A DNA stretch of 64,000 nucleotides from Fasciolopsis buskii. Taxonomy: Eukaryota > Platyhelminthes > Trematoda > Plagiorchiida > Fasciolidae. This document shows positions 38,085 to 49,366 of the stretch, piece after piece. The position numbers were made by a program, and so were the translations under genes. The notes under the pieces were generated by a model, which was not told where the DNA came from, made no database searches, and saw only the letters and a program-made list of their open reading frames with translations. Positions within the stretch are counted from its first letter, which is position 1. Each line of letters opens with the position of its first letter. The DNA lies in NCBI GenBank assembly GCA_008360955.1, contig LUCM01009167.1:271280-335279 (forward strand), read 5' to 3'.

Positions 38085-38262
38085 TATTAACATACAAAGG
38101 CGTTCAGATGGGCCACGCAGGATTTCTGTCATCAGGAATAAGGGTTGAAAATCCACCTGCGTAGCACGCTCCCAAAAGCCTACGGTATGAGCCGGAATCG
38201 AAACAAGAACCTTCAGGATGGTTGGCAGACGCTCTACTACTGAGCTATCACGAACATGGTTT
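38085..38262 (-). repeat. tRNA-derived SINE, second family
   Basis: On the minus strand the head at about 38256-38189 reads gatagctcagtagtagagcg (a good A box) and, about 35 bases on, tttcgattccgg (B box). This is a tRNA-like promoter pair. The body runs on to about 38085 (gcctttgtatgttaataaac). It is not a functional tRNA, since the anticodon stem does not pair well. The sequence differs from the SINE at 17.2/17.4/35.9 kb. Confidence 0.65.
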
Positions 38263-38869
38263 CCGAAAGCGAACCATAGAAGTAAACATACGTAGTATGT
38301 AAGTGCACTGTCTATTCTATGTAACATCCCAGTTACCTTTGAAACAAACGAACCTTATTCGAAAATGTCTTTTGGACTAAGTAAAGCTGCGTTGTTTGCT
38401 TCTTTTTAACGACTGATAAGGACAACAAAATGACCGAAACCAGGTTAGTTGCTCTGTGCCACTGGAATATTGATTTGCGAAATACTGGGTGTTAACTAAC
38501 GTAATGTGCGTTCGACAGCCATGTCCACAGGAGCTCAATGGAAGAACACTTATTCCGCAGGCAGAAAGTTGTCCATTGATGGCGTTCACCTTTGGATGCA
38601 CAGCATCTAAATGGACTCTTCATTCTATATTGCATCCGTTTCCTCGTGTCATCTTCAAACAACATCAACAACAACTCCCAGCTTCTCTAACCGATGACGA
38701 TCCCCATCTGTTGAGGTCCAACAAGGAAGTACCACCATTTTAATTTGCATTCTTCCAATGTAGAGACCACGCAAGATGACACGAAAAACTAAGGATCAGT
38801 GAATTCATCTGATGGCAACATTAGTGGAAAGGGGAAAAATAGTTTGACGGCATTAATTAAACCCAGGTG

Positions 38870-41800
38870 TTCAGCTGTCTGCCTTCAATATCCGCACATT
38901 CAACCAGCTGGGACAACAAGTTGCCCTAGGGAAAACTCTTAATTTGCTTATAATAGATGCATGATGTGTCTACAAAACGTGCATACAGGATCCCACTTCC
39001 ATGATAACTCTTCGTATCCTAGATACAGCCTCATTCTCTCGTTTCGAGCTTTTGGCGATGCGGTTTCTGGAGCTTGTGATCGGGCTGGAGCTGGGAATAG
39101 TGTGGGCGCGAGAGCCAAGTGTGCACTGTTAGGCTGGATCTCAGCCAACAGTCGCTTGTGTGTAGTAAGTATCAATAAAAGTCGATTGAACCGTCGTTAT
39201 TTGTTCGTTGTGTGTGTGTATGCGCCCACTGGCTCCAACTTCCCTGAGGCCGACGATGAGCTCTACTGAGAGTTATCTCGGTTACTCTAAATTGTGCGCT
39301 CAACGGACGTTATGGTAGTTGCTGGTGATTTTAACTTCCAAATTGGCAACGTGGTAAAGTAAGAAAGACACACAGAATGTGGGGTTAAAATCACGTTTTC
39401 GCAGTCGCTAACTCCAGCGGCCTCATTAGGTCGTCCAGACTCAAGTTCAATCCCAAAAAGCTTAATCAACAAAGAACGATGAAAATGGCCTCTGACTACT
39501 CCGCAAGACTGTTTACAGACCGACTCACGTTAAAACATTTACCTTTAGCGCTCTTCCAACCGACTCATTGTTTCTTCTTGGGTCTTCAGCCCGAGGAACG
39601 TTCCCGCTCGCTTCTGGGATTATCAGGATATCAGAGAAATTTTATTTTCAGTTTTTGAGGTGGGCACGAGGAGCCAGATGTTATGTAGAATGGGAAATCC
39701 ATTTGTGCGTCCAAAAGACAGCATCACCAGCCGAAATCAAACCAGTGACCTTCCGCTTGCGCAAATGGATTTCCCATTCTACAATTTTTATCTGGTTCTC
39801 TATGCTGCATCCTGGCTTGTGGGTAATCAGGTCTCTAGCCCATGCGCCGTTCACCTGAGTGCAGCGGGGCTTTGCACTTTTGCCACCAGATCGTAGCCTC
39901 TACTGACAAAAGGCTTATTTTTTGCAGATCGCACTGAAAACGGTAACTGTCTCACCCAGGTTTGTCCTAACCACAAGCTTTTCCGAGGAAACTTTTTGAC
40001 ATAAAATGCTACCTTGGTTCATTTAACGCCCTTCTTCACATTCATAGCGCTGGACTCAGGTCACATTGCATTGATCACCATGTGCATGGAGCAAGCGAGG
40101 ATTCTGGTGACAGGTCATACTTTGTTTTGTGCTCGTTTTTGTTTGCACCTAGTCTGTAGTCACCCCAGCACAACAACGATACATCCCGTACGGCTGATTG
40201 TAGATGATAAACATTGACTACGATTCCAGTCGGAACGCTCAATACGGTCGTCGTCTCAAAAAAATGCCCGGGGTTGGAGGAAAAACTAGGAACAGATCGA
40301 AGAAGCCCTAAACTTAACTGCAACCGCCAGGCATAACTCCTTGCCCTACAAATCACAGAAACGATGGATATCCTCGACTTCAATTAATCCGTTAGATGCT
40401 CGCAGATCCGCTACCCCCAGGGTGCAACTTTCAATGAGATGCGTAGATCCTTAAGACGGCAACTGACTAAGCGCCTAAGAAATGACCAGCAGCAGCGGTT
40501 GATACAGAAATGCTAGGAAATAGAAAAGATTGTGCAGCAATATCTACAGACTGATTAGGAATACTGGTCCACGGAAGCCGAGCGTAAGTGATGTGATTAA
40601 GGAATCCAACGACACTGATTCACTTTCAGAACATCAGCTGGAGCGTTGGAGCAGAACAATTTGGGGAACAGTTTAGATGATCCACGATTACAGTGTGCCC
40701 TCCATTGGTGTTCGCAAATGAGCCAATGTAGGAAGATACTAGTCATCCATCCGAAACGAAAGTGATGAGGAAAATAAGTTTTCTTAATAGGAATAAGACT
40801 GCTGGACCAGGCGGACTGTTACCGTCCTTTTTTAACGTTGGTGGCGAAGCGTTAACATCGGGGTTAACGAACATTCTTGGAATCAATCGGGGTAAAGTAA
40901 AAGATTCCTAAGGAATGGTGTACCGATTTACAGGGACGACAGATCCTCATCTGTAAACCACAGAGGAATTAGTTTAGTAAACATTGCAGCCAAGCTGCTT
41001 GCAGACATCGTCCCCTGTTATCTAATATCCGCAAAAGGCGTATGCATAAGGACCAAACCGATTTCCGTCCTAGTCGGTGTTTTGTAGACCGAATTTCCAC
41101 TTGTAACAAATCTTGGAACATAGGGTACATGATTTCGGTCTTTATTGATCTAAAGGCCGCGTTCGACCCAGCAGATCGTGCAATTCTGTGGGACTGCCTT
41201 TCACTGAAGGGCATGCCTTGGAAGTCATTTTTCCTATCCAATCTCTGTTGCAAATAGTCGAAGAATGGTTCGCCCTTACAGGAATTTCCAAACCGAGTTC
41301 ATCAAGAGAGGTGGTGTTCGCCAGGAGTTTCCTATTCACGTTCTTTTCAATTTTTTCAATGAGATGGTTACGGAGATAGCCCTATACTCATGTAAGCGTA
41401 GTGGTATTGACATTTGCTTGGACAGGAATGTCTGACTTAGATTATGCGGAAGACGTTGTACTAGTGAGTGAAGATCCAAGTAAGTTGCAGGTTTTTCTCG
41501 GTAGTCTGAGCGATAGGGTAGAAATGTATGGTATGCCCCTTCAAAGAGAATAATGATGTGGCGGGAATAAATTGGCTTGTGGCCGGACCTTGTTCTTGCA
41601 GGAGAGCAATTGGATGAAGTAGACAGATTTAGTTACTTGGATAGTTGTGTCTCACTCGGTGGTTGTGTATCGTTTGATACACCTTCGCGCTTACTGAATG
41701 CCGGATTAGCATCTGCTAATTTGAAGCATCGCTAGCGTTGCCATGACATCCGGCTATCGATCAAAGGTCAGATATACGCAGCAGTAATGAGGTCGATTTT

Positions 41801-42393
41801 GTCCTACGGCTACGAAACGACCGCTGAGAGCAGACATCCAGAGACTTTTGTGTTTGAATTTCGTTTCCTTTGTAGCACTGGCAGAATATGGTGGGCAAAT
41901 ATTTTGAGTAACTTAGAGGCTAGCTGCAGGGTACTGGGTCCTAGGGTCGAGTCTTTAGAAGAGACAATAGATCAGGACACGTTAAGGTAGCTGGGACATA
42001 CTTTGCGCATGCTCACAGAAAGCTTGCTTTGTTGTGCCGCTTTCTGTGAGGCAGGTAACCATTGGAAGATGGTTTGAGGAGGCCTGTCTATTAGATGATA
42101 ACGAAGTATGAAAACAATAACCAGCAGAGTGGCTCCTATAGCTGCAGTTAGGTTATCAAGTTGGGGTCCACGAGATCCCCTAGAGCGATGGTTGGAGACA
42201 ATACGTGATATGGCTCAGAGCGCCAGCCAGTGACATTCTTGTATCCGAAACCCTTCGGCTCCTGTATAGTTCTTTAACTATTTTACCGTCAACCTTTGTC
42301 ATTCCTCGTCCAGTTTGAGTAGATGGTGCTGAGGTAGCAACCAAAGCCAGAGCACGTTGGTACAAAGTCAATGGTTGTACAAACTAAACTAAA

Positions 42394-42395
<2 letters not shown>
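38870..42395 (+). pseudogene. RTE/SR2-like LINE, nearly full length, inactivated
   Basis: A decayed single-ORF non-LTR retrotransposon read across frames. Endonuclease: QLGQQVALGKTL and DACCVYKTCIQDPTS from about 38900, then LLGWISANSRLCVV, VCVYAPTGSN and VVAGDFNFQIG at 39135-39345. RT: TDFRPSRCFVDRI, then VFIDLKAAFDPADRAILWD at 41130-41190, and DLDYAEDVVLVSEDPSKLQ at 41430-41485 (YAED in place of YADD). C-terminal block: IRLSIKGQIYAA, GRIWWANILSNLEA and VLGPRVESLE, ending WLETIRDMAQSAS at about 42230. The 3' end is an actaaactaaact repeat running into (TA)n, typical of RTE tails. Several stops, a mutated catalytic Asp and a nested insertion make it dead. Confidence 0.85.
39684..39783. mobile_element. 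100-bp element with perfect 22-bp inverted ends, nested in the RTE-like LINE
   Basis: The first 22 bases (39684-39705, tgtagaatgggaaatccatt...) are exactly the inverted complement of 39762-39783. The interior (ccagccgaaatcaaacca on plus) has a B-box-like string, gtttgatttcgg, on the minus strand. It lies in the linker between the endonuclease and RT parts of the LINE, where relatives have no such sequence. A small MITE or a SINE-derived foldback are both possible. No target-site duplication was evident. Confidence 0.7.

Positions 42396-42432
<37 letters not shown>
42396..42432. repeat. (TA)n microsatellite at LINE 3' end
   Basis: 37 bases of TA directly after the actaaactaaact tail of the RTE-like LINE. 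It probably grew from the element's own 3' repeat. Confidence 0.95.
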
Positions 42433-42435
<3 letters not shown>

Positions 42436-42784
42436 GCGCTGCTGAGATTAGGCTTGAATTCCTGTGGTCAGCACAGTCGTTGTGCGAGTCCTTTCTAAAT
42501 ATGAAGACAACAATAGAATTTTCCCATGTAGAGAGGACCCGCCAAGAGTAGATGTCGTGCGAAGCAGAATCCGACAGCTTCTTAGAGCTATGCGAAACTT
42601 ATAGCAGCCTAACCTATCATGAAGTTTTAGCACCTAGATCTTCGTGTAGGTCTCAGCTTTCTAAGATGCATGTGTTGAAACAGACTATGGGACGTGTAGA
42701 CAAATATGGAATAGGTTGACACTAATGGTTATCAGAAGTATGTTCTAAAGTGTATCGTCAATCCTACAAGTTGCCACAGTTGAT

Positions 42785-43010
42785 AAGAGATGACCAAGCG
42801 GACTAAACGTCCTTAATCAATGTGGTCGGAGGTCGGAATCCCATGTCTGCCGATCACCTTGGAGGCGGACGGCAACTTGTTTCACCCGGCTCTTTAGCAC
42901 ACCTGATCCAATGAAACCTTACATGGTTCAGGACCACTGAGTTTCAGGTTTACGGTTTCCAGCTCCCTCTCCCCCTCCTCCTTGTAGCGGGCGTTAGCGG
43001 AAGTGGGACA
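42785..43010 (+). repeat. tRNA-derived SINE, third family
   Basis: The head shows gatgaccaagcggac (A box; long-arm Leu/Ser-like) at about 42795 and ggtcggaatccc (B box) about 40 bases later. A C/T-rich body follows (cacccggctctttagcac, then ctccctctccccctcctcc). Boundaries are approximate. It is unlike the other two SINE heads. Confidence 0.55.
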
Positions 43011-43829
43011 AGTCCCTTACACTACAGTCATATTTTATAAAAAAAGAATGACCGAACAGCCAACGTCGCACGTCATTCCACTTATATTCAATGTTCGTCT
43101 GCCGATGAGTCGGATATGATAAGACGGCCTGCTGGATAGTAGTATGTTCTACTGATACTCACTGAGTTCATGTTTCTTCACAAGTCATGGTTTTTATGTC
43201 CGCTACCGTCGGAGTTCTAGTCGTGACTTACAGCAGAGGTTTAAAATATAGGGTAGGTAAGAGAATGGTGATCAACCGTAAATAACATGGGGGTGCGAAT
43301 AAGCAACGGCGGTGTTTAGGGTGTGATGAGAATTTACCTGGTGAGCCTTCTTCATAGAAATAGTACGTTAACACGCTGACGACACTGTTAGGTGGCTTGT
43401 GGCCCACCAACCAAAGAAGGCCATTACTCCTTATCGCATCCCACTGACTTGAAGAGGCGGATGGACAAATCAGCCGGCCATCTGGTCAGCAGGAACAACT
43501 CTGCTGTCTTGCAGATCACTCTTGGTCGTGCAAAAGTTGGAGGTGTGTCCTCGAGTATAAAAGTCTACTCTTATCTGGGAGATCAAGTATTGCGACATAT
43601 TACAACGCAGTCAGTCATGAACATGTCTGATTTCACAAGAAACGTTTCTCCCTCTCCACTTACACATAGAAGCGGCCTCCCACTCTACAAAACCGTTCGT
43701 TACCATGACGACTCGTTATTTTGCATGGCACGCCATGTTCGTACGTTCATCGGGAACTGCAGTCGGCCGTGTTAGTGATGGCACTACTGTGAGTTCCGTT
43801 TCTGTTCTTTTGCATTATTCTTCAGCTGG

Positions 43830-44345
43830 CACTCAAACCTCATCGAACCCACTGCCGGCAGCCGAAGAACTTCTTTACCCTCAGCGGCAATTCAAACCAG
43901 CCAAATTCAGTGTGCAAACACCGATGTGGACAGAACACCGGGCCTGCGTAGTTTGGGCATTAGAAACCTCAGTCACTAATGTGTTCTGCCCGGAGACTCT
44001 CATTCGACTGACATCCCTACCCACTCAATCAGTGCAGTTTAATCTAGGCCTTTCTGGAGATCCTGGGGCTGTTGGTATGGCTCTCAATCAGAGGGCTAAG
44101 GCTGTACTGTTTGACTGGATCCCAGCTGATAACCAGCAATGCGCCGTGAGACTTAGAGATTCTAGCAAAGCAAATAGCCGTCGCTTCGATAGGCGTAATT
44201 TATCTGTCCTACAAGCATAGGCGTCTAAAGACTGCGGCCTGGATGCTATCAGGGACGCATTTTATCAAATGCTGCACTGTAATTCAGGAACACCAAGGCG
44301 GTGTGACATCAAAATTCGTGTTTTCGAGCTAGCAAAGAAAAACTA
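43830..44345 (+). pseudogene. RTE-like LINE endonuclease fragment (plus)
   Basis: Part of a 171-codon open frame ending at 44218. In order it reads TLI..L-type FCPETLIRLTSLPTQS, FNLGLSGDPGAVGMALNQRA, LFDWIPADNQQCAVRLRDSS and DRRNLSVLQA. This matches the endonuclease order TRIQD...RLTSPS, FHLRLSGDP...GVGIALS.RAE, LLDWIPVNSRLCAVRL and RRNLFVVSAYAPT. After the stop another frame continues CGLDAIRDAFYQMLH. The N-terminal block is weak. It stops facing a minus-strand copy of the same region. Confidence 0.75.
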
Positions 44346-44369
44346 ATGGCCTCAACAAGGGATTAATGA

Positions 44370-44810
44370 TTATTCACCGTATCCAGAACGACGCAGATCG
44401 AGACCAAACAGGCGCTCCAAGTGCGCCTCGTCCGAAGACAACTGACTAACCCTAACGTTCAAGTTTTCTGTTAAAATCACAATATTTTTCCAAGTAGCCA
44501 ATCGAAAGAGGTCGTGAGGTTGCTGACAAAAGACGTATTTGATTGTGCATGGGTTGTAACCTATAGGTGAATATGCTGAAATCACTGACAAAATGCTTTT
44601 GTCTGAATGGCAGTTGTTCACGCTGATCAGATTTCTCCTCAGCGCAAGCAAGATGCCGGTAACTGGGATTCAGTCAAGCAACTCGGTTTCACTCCTTTCA
44701 TTGAAAACCACATTGATTCTAATACCAACAAAATCAGAAGTCCCAGGGTTCCCAGAAAGGTGTAAGGGAAAATTCACTAATGGACTGGATGGGGACAGCA
44801 ATCAAATGAT
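44370..44810 (-). pseudogene. RTE-like LINE endonuclease fragment (minus)
   Basis: Minus-strand reading, downwards from about 44800: SGNPGTSDFVGIRINVVFNE, RSETELLD, stop, IPV, then the open frame 44651-44370 with SILSVISAYSPIG, VFCQQPHDLFRLA, NIVILTENLNVRVSQLSSDE and RLFGLDLRRSGYGE. These are endonuclease blocks (CLFVISAYAPT, FY.QLHDLLR, DIVVLAGDLNAQVGRLSSDEA). The catalytic GD.N has become TENLN. About 25 bp separate it from the convergent plus-strand fragment. Confidence 0.8.
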
Positions 44811-46509
44811 AGTGCAAGAGTTTTGAATACGAGACTCTTAAGTGCAACACACACCGGTACACAGCGTCTCCAGTGTAAGACTTAAACATAACTGTTATGT
44901 AATATACGTGGTGTGACTAGTTTAGAGAGGAACTAAGGATGAAGGAGAACATCAGCTGGCGAAAGCTAGTCCGGCGAGTCCCTGAAGCTAGCCGAAAGAG
45001 CATGCAAAGGAGACGGCACACTAACGCTAATGCTGTCGAATGAATACGGTATATGAATAGTTGTGTACAATGTCAGAGTACATATCCTCGTGATCAGTCT
45101 ATCTGAAAAGAACTGCATGCCTGTGGTCTAAAGTTTTTCACAGACTGTTAGGCTGTGATCCGTTGCACTATTCTGCGGCCACAGCAGAGTCGGAAAAGAT
45201 GATGGAACAACAGCAGGTGAGGACGTGAAATCGTTAGTGGCTTCCAACACTGAAAGTACAGGATGTGGGTCAGAACGAAGAGCATTATACTTACACAGGA
45301 AACTCGGTTTGTTGCAGTTATTAAGATCCCATCCCTAGTTATATATACATATATGTACCAATGAACACTCACAATGAAGTTTACATTGCACGGGTGAATG
45401 GCCTTTAGCACAGGAAGGAAATTTGCGCTGATTTATTTTTCGGAATTATCCGAACCATTTGGAGCATAGACAAAATGCAGCGTGATAAGATATTATCAAA
45501 CTAGGTGTGCTATGAAAGCTAGAAGGCAGAATTTATTATTGTTAAGGGCCGAATGACATTAATCTCGTGAATCTAAAATGTGACAAGCGAAAGATTCAGT
45601 TGATAACCACTCTCAGGTCAATCGAAAAATAGAATCCGTTTCGTATATGCGAGTAAAACCGTAGATAAATCAACACAGATAAATGGCTTATTCCCTGCAC
45701 GGAACGACAATAATCGTAGGAAAATATCTATTGGTTTCAAGTTTGCCGATTACCCGAACCGTGTTGCAATCGATAGTTAGAATAAATCCAAAGAGATATG
45801 TCACGTAAATGCTGAAGATCAGCAACACCTAGTGATAAAATGGTAGTCTACATACAATGCTGGACGATAAGGCAGCACACGAAATTTTAACCAACTCATC
45901 GCCAAAGTACTTAACGGGATTTTGAAAAGTGAGAAAGTAAGGCTCTCACTGTACTCATTTAAGAAAAGAGTGGATGCGCCACCTACCGATAATCCTACTC
46001 AGCGTGCGTTTTACTCACTCCACGACGAAACGGCAAGTGAAGTTAGTTAAATGCGGTTTTGTTGTGCTCCCGTCCTGGCTGCTACCTCACAGTACTCTCC
46101 GCTCGGGAGCAAAGTGAACGAGGAGTGGTTCACGAAAGAACTGAAGAATCATATACACCAGAAAAGGTTTCGAACGGAGGTATGCCAGCGGCTGTGGCAC
46201 ACCCGTATCACATAGTCCGTGAAAATGTCACCTTCTTAAAGCATAGTCTTACTTTTTCACGGTCTAGGATGACGTTCCAGTGAAGGCACTGAGTTTTAAA
46301 CAGATGCCCATATCCGAAATAGTGTGCAACAAAAAAAACAAAAAATGAAATGCACCATACAACAATCTCTAACGACTACCCATCACCACGGTGTCTTAGA
46401 GACAAAGACCTGTAGGGGATTTATGGCAGTGGTGGAGCCCAAAAGATTGGGCATATGGCAATTAAAAGCGAATGTTTAATAAGTTTACTACAGTATGTAC
46501 CTGGTTTAC

Positions 46510-46890
46510 ACCGTCCCATTCGCAAGCGAAATGGAAAATGATCAGCTCACGTGAATTGAACTTCTCCCGTAGACCATTTGTGGGTCTAGGTCGCATCAGC
46601 AGGCGTCGACGATAGATTCCGCAACCTGTCCCTTTTTTGTGAACACTTGAGTCCAGTCTGAGTGGAGACAGTGATCCAACCTGGCAAACTTCCAACAAAC
46701 CCCCGGCAACGGTGCGCCAAGCCCCTTGGATTTCAGCGGAATTTCCATTCTTTACGTGCCCGTTAGATTTGGAGTCACATATGTTCGCAAGGAGCGGGGC
46801 TTTTTCGTCCTCAGATTGATTCAGGGGCCAATAACGAACAGCTGAGAATTTGCCGTATCCAAAAGGTTCCATGTCAATTATGCAAGAAAT
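46510..46890 (-). CDS. receptor PTP, exon 4: D2 middle
   Basis: 381 bp, phase 0 to 0. The acceptor is catctgtttcag before ATTTCTTGC and the donor GGT/gtaaac. It opens ISCIIDMEPFGYGKFSAVRYWP, the strand and (C)xxYWP block after FW...E. About 80 residues follow that most PTP domains lack or have shorter (EDEKAPLLANIC, SNGHVKNGNSAEI). It closes with ELIIFHFACEWDG. Joined to GVPES-type exon 5, the WPD loop reads W-D-G-V-P instead of W-P-D-H-G-V-P: Pro and one further residue are gone. Substrate closure by this loop should be altered. Confidence 0.88.
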
Positions 46891-46992
46891 CTGAAACAGA
46901 TGAATTGATGAGGAAAGTGCTGAACATTAGGCTGCGTTACTCAACAACGGATACTGCTAAAAACGAAACCATTTCCTCAACCTAAGATAATA

Positions 46993-47040
46993 CTATATAT
47001 ATATACATATATTATATATATACATATATATATATATATA
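46993..47040. repeat. interrupted (TA)n microsatellite
   Basis: TA repeats broken by C and by one missing base (atacatatatt). An older tract than the pure ones at 24261 and 42396. Confidence 0.9.
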
Positions 47041-47289
47041 ACCTAAGAGTGGGCTTAATAACCATATAGATGAGAGATTTCAAGAGGTAATGCGCTACCG
47101 CCTACGACACAGACAATCTAGTGAGAGCCTTCTTTAGATCCTAACCAGATGACCTAACGCGTCCTACTCGAGACCGTTCAACGAACGAAATGTTTGCCAT
47201 GTTATGGACTGACCACTTCTACGAATCTTCTAGGCGCCACATGTCTCGGAGAACAGCGAACACCTCTGATGGCGACCTGCCGGAAAGCA

Positions 47290-47415
47290 AAACGCATGCC
47301 AAACACCTCTACTTATTCAAATTCAGTGTTAATTGTCCCAAACGAACTCTGTGACTTAATGTCTGTAGTTCAAACTCAACCCCCTTTGGCGAAATTATTC
47401 CAGTATATTTCATGA
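47290..47415 (+). pseudogene. Ty3/gypsy-like gag scrap
   Basis: About 40 codons ending at a stop: SNSVLIVPNELCDLMSVVQ then TQPPLAKLFQYIS. This resembles the gypsy gag block LP.E(L/V)...V......P....(Y/F)..LK..I. The residues before it are not recognisable and no zinc knuckle, protease or RT was found near by, so this rests on one short motif. Confidence 0.35.
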
Positions 47416-49254
47416 CTACTACGAAGACACTGGTACCTTAACATCGGCAGGTTTCGTATACCTGTCGTCCACAATGTTCACGTTTGTGAGACGTACAGAA
47501 TGTCAGATTCTGTTGTCTCAAGTCTTAAATTGTAAGAACCAATCAAGCCACTTGTGAACGCGACGATCTGAAATAAAACCATCTGGTGAGATACAACTGT
47601 TTAATTAATTAAACTCATCCGCTTCGCTCAATTCTTCCTCTGCAAGAACAGGGTTCAGAATCGAACTAACCGGTCCAGCAGCAACATTTTACGTCTCTAT
47701 GATCTGTTACGTACCCCTCCGAGCTGAAGTACTGTTTCTACGTCTAAGATATACTCGGAACATACCTGTTTTTCGTTCAGAAGCACAGCATATGTTTAAT
47801 CGATATTTGTTGTACTAACCTTTTAGGTTTCTTAATTCCTTTCTGGATATCAGCAAAAGAAATAGGACTATCTACAATCCTCATATTCTTGTGTGCGATG
47901 TGGGTGTTAGTGGGGGTGGTGGGGTGAGCGCCATCTCGGTTATAAAGACAAAGTTATCTGAATACAGGAAACGAAAGACCATTGAGTTATTCAGATAACA
48001 TGTACCTGGAAACGGAGAATTGTGAGTTTATCGTACGTTTTAAGCAGCAGGGCTGACTAAGTCACTTTGTCAATGAAGTTACTTCACCCGTCGTTTTCAA
48101 GATCCGGCTAGTTTTTTTAATGACAATCGGCAAACTTGAGGTTACCAAAATTCAGATATTAACACCAGGTAAAAATAATATTCGATAAAGGAAAATTTTG
48201 GCCAGCATCACAAAGCAAACGCTCTTTGGGTGAGATCCTTCACACCGATGTGATGTTTTCGCAACAATGAAGCTATGAGCTGGGGAAAATAATTGTTCTT
48301 TTGCACCAGTGTCGCATCAAGAAGACAGCTTGCGAGTAATCGGAGAGTGTTTGCCGTGCTCAGTGTTTTGGGGGAAATGAGAATATTCTCGTGGCATTTT
48401 GCAAATGAACTGTAGAAATATTGCACACCTGTGGAAGAAAACACAGTGAATCAAAATGTCGAAATTCAGCATAAAACGTCGGCCAAAAATTCTCGCTCAC
48501 AGCGCCGCAGGAAGAAAACTCAATCAAAAGCTACGCCTGGATGCAGAAACTGACTAATAACCATGAGATGGTTCTTTTGGTTTCTCAGGGGGAGCATATA
48601 TTGGACATGTAACAAAAAGTAAGTGCCGATGTTAGCCGCGAATTCCAATTTCAGGACCTAAATTTAGCGATCGATGTTGTTCTGCGGATGAGTGGGCAGC
48701 GTATCAGTGTTCACAAAATTAGAATTGTTTTGATCAAAATTGGGAATTAAAGTCAGTTATCTTGCAGAAGTCGCGTTTCATGTTACAGTCGAAACTGATT
48801 ACCTTTTGCGTGAACGCGTAACTGATTTTTGATTTTTGCTGTTGAAGCTATGGTGTTGTTATGAGTCTCAAGATAGAGTTAAAGCCAGTCTCACCCTAAA
48901 ACCCAAACACCAATGCGTTTGGGTTTTAGAAGCAAGGTAAAGTGTACGCTACCACCCCAGTCGACCTGGTGTTTAAAATATTGAGAAAAGTGACGAAAAA
49001 TCACCAAGGACAAAGGCACTAATGATCTCCGTGCAGGCTATCCTACGCATATTGCGTTACGATTTTGTTAACAAAACTTTTACATACAAAGACTACTTAG
49101 CTCATTAAAGAGCTTTAGAACATCGATATCCGCCATAGTGAAATAAATTCTTACTGTCATATGAAGTCCTTCGGCCGTACTAGACAACAGCATAACGAGG
49201 CAAATGCCTCATTTTGTATTCCTTTCATTCATTGAGAACTGACAATTTTTTTCG

Positions 49255-49323
49255 ACAATGAGCCATAAGGTGAATTACATCTGCGAACAACACTGTGTTA
49301 TTAAAATTATATCGTTCATAATA
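49255..49323 (+). repeat. diverged copy of the 28.4-kb palindrome unit
   Basis: attacatctgcg, then cactgtgttattaaaattatat and cgttcat, align with the right arm at about 28523-28572. The inner part (tttcgacaatgagc) is weaker. No inverted partner is present here. Confidence 0.6.
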
Positions 49324-49366
49324 AAAAATAAGCCACAAGCTTTGCAGTAATTTTGCGAGCAAACAG

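Larger units (their letters stand above)
37720..46509 (-). other. intron 4 of the receptor PTP gene
   Basis: 8.8 kb with donor GGT/gtaaac at 46509. It contains two tRNA-headed SINEs, the long RTE-like LINE with a nested inverted-repeat element, and the convergent endonuclease fragments. 45000-46500 holds nothing recognised. Confidence 0.75.

Noticed and set aside
38189..38256. Functional tRNA gene
   Set aside because: Good A and B boxes, but the anticodon arm does not pair, there is no proper acceptor stem, and a SINE-like body follows.
42430..43010. 3' UTR continuation of the RTE-like LINE
   Set aside because: The LINE ends in its actaa repeat at 42395. The following sequence carries a separate tRNA-like promoter head.
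44100..44220. Novel host protein of 171 codons
   Set aside because: The C-terminal part is a clear LINE endonuclease (DWIPA...CAVRL, RRNL), so the frame is a transposon remnant.
48208..48428. Regular exon of the phosphatase gene
   Set aside because: Exons 3 and 4 join in phase across it at the expected PTP residue alternation, and this frame would need a phase-1 donor.
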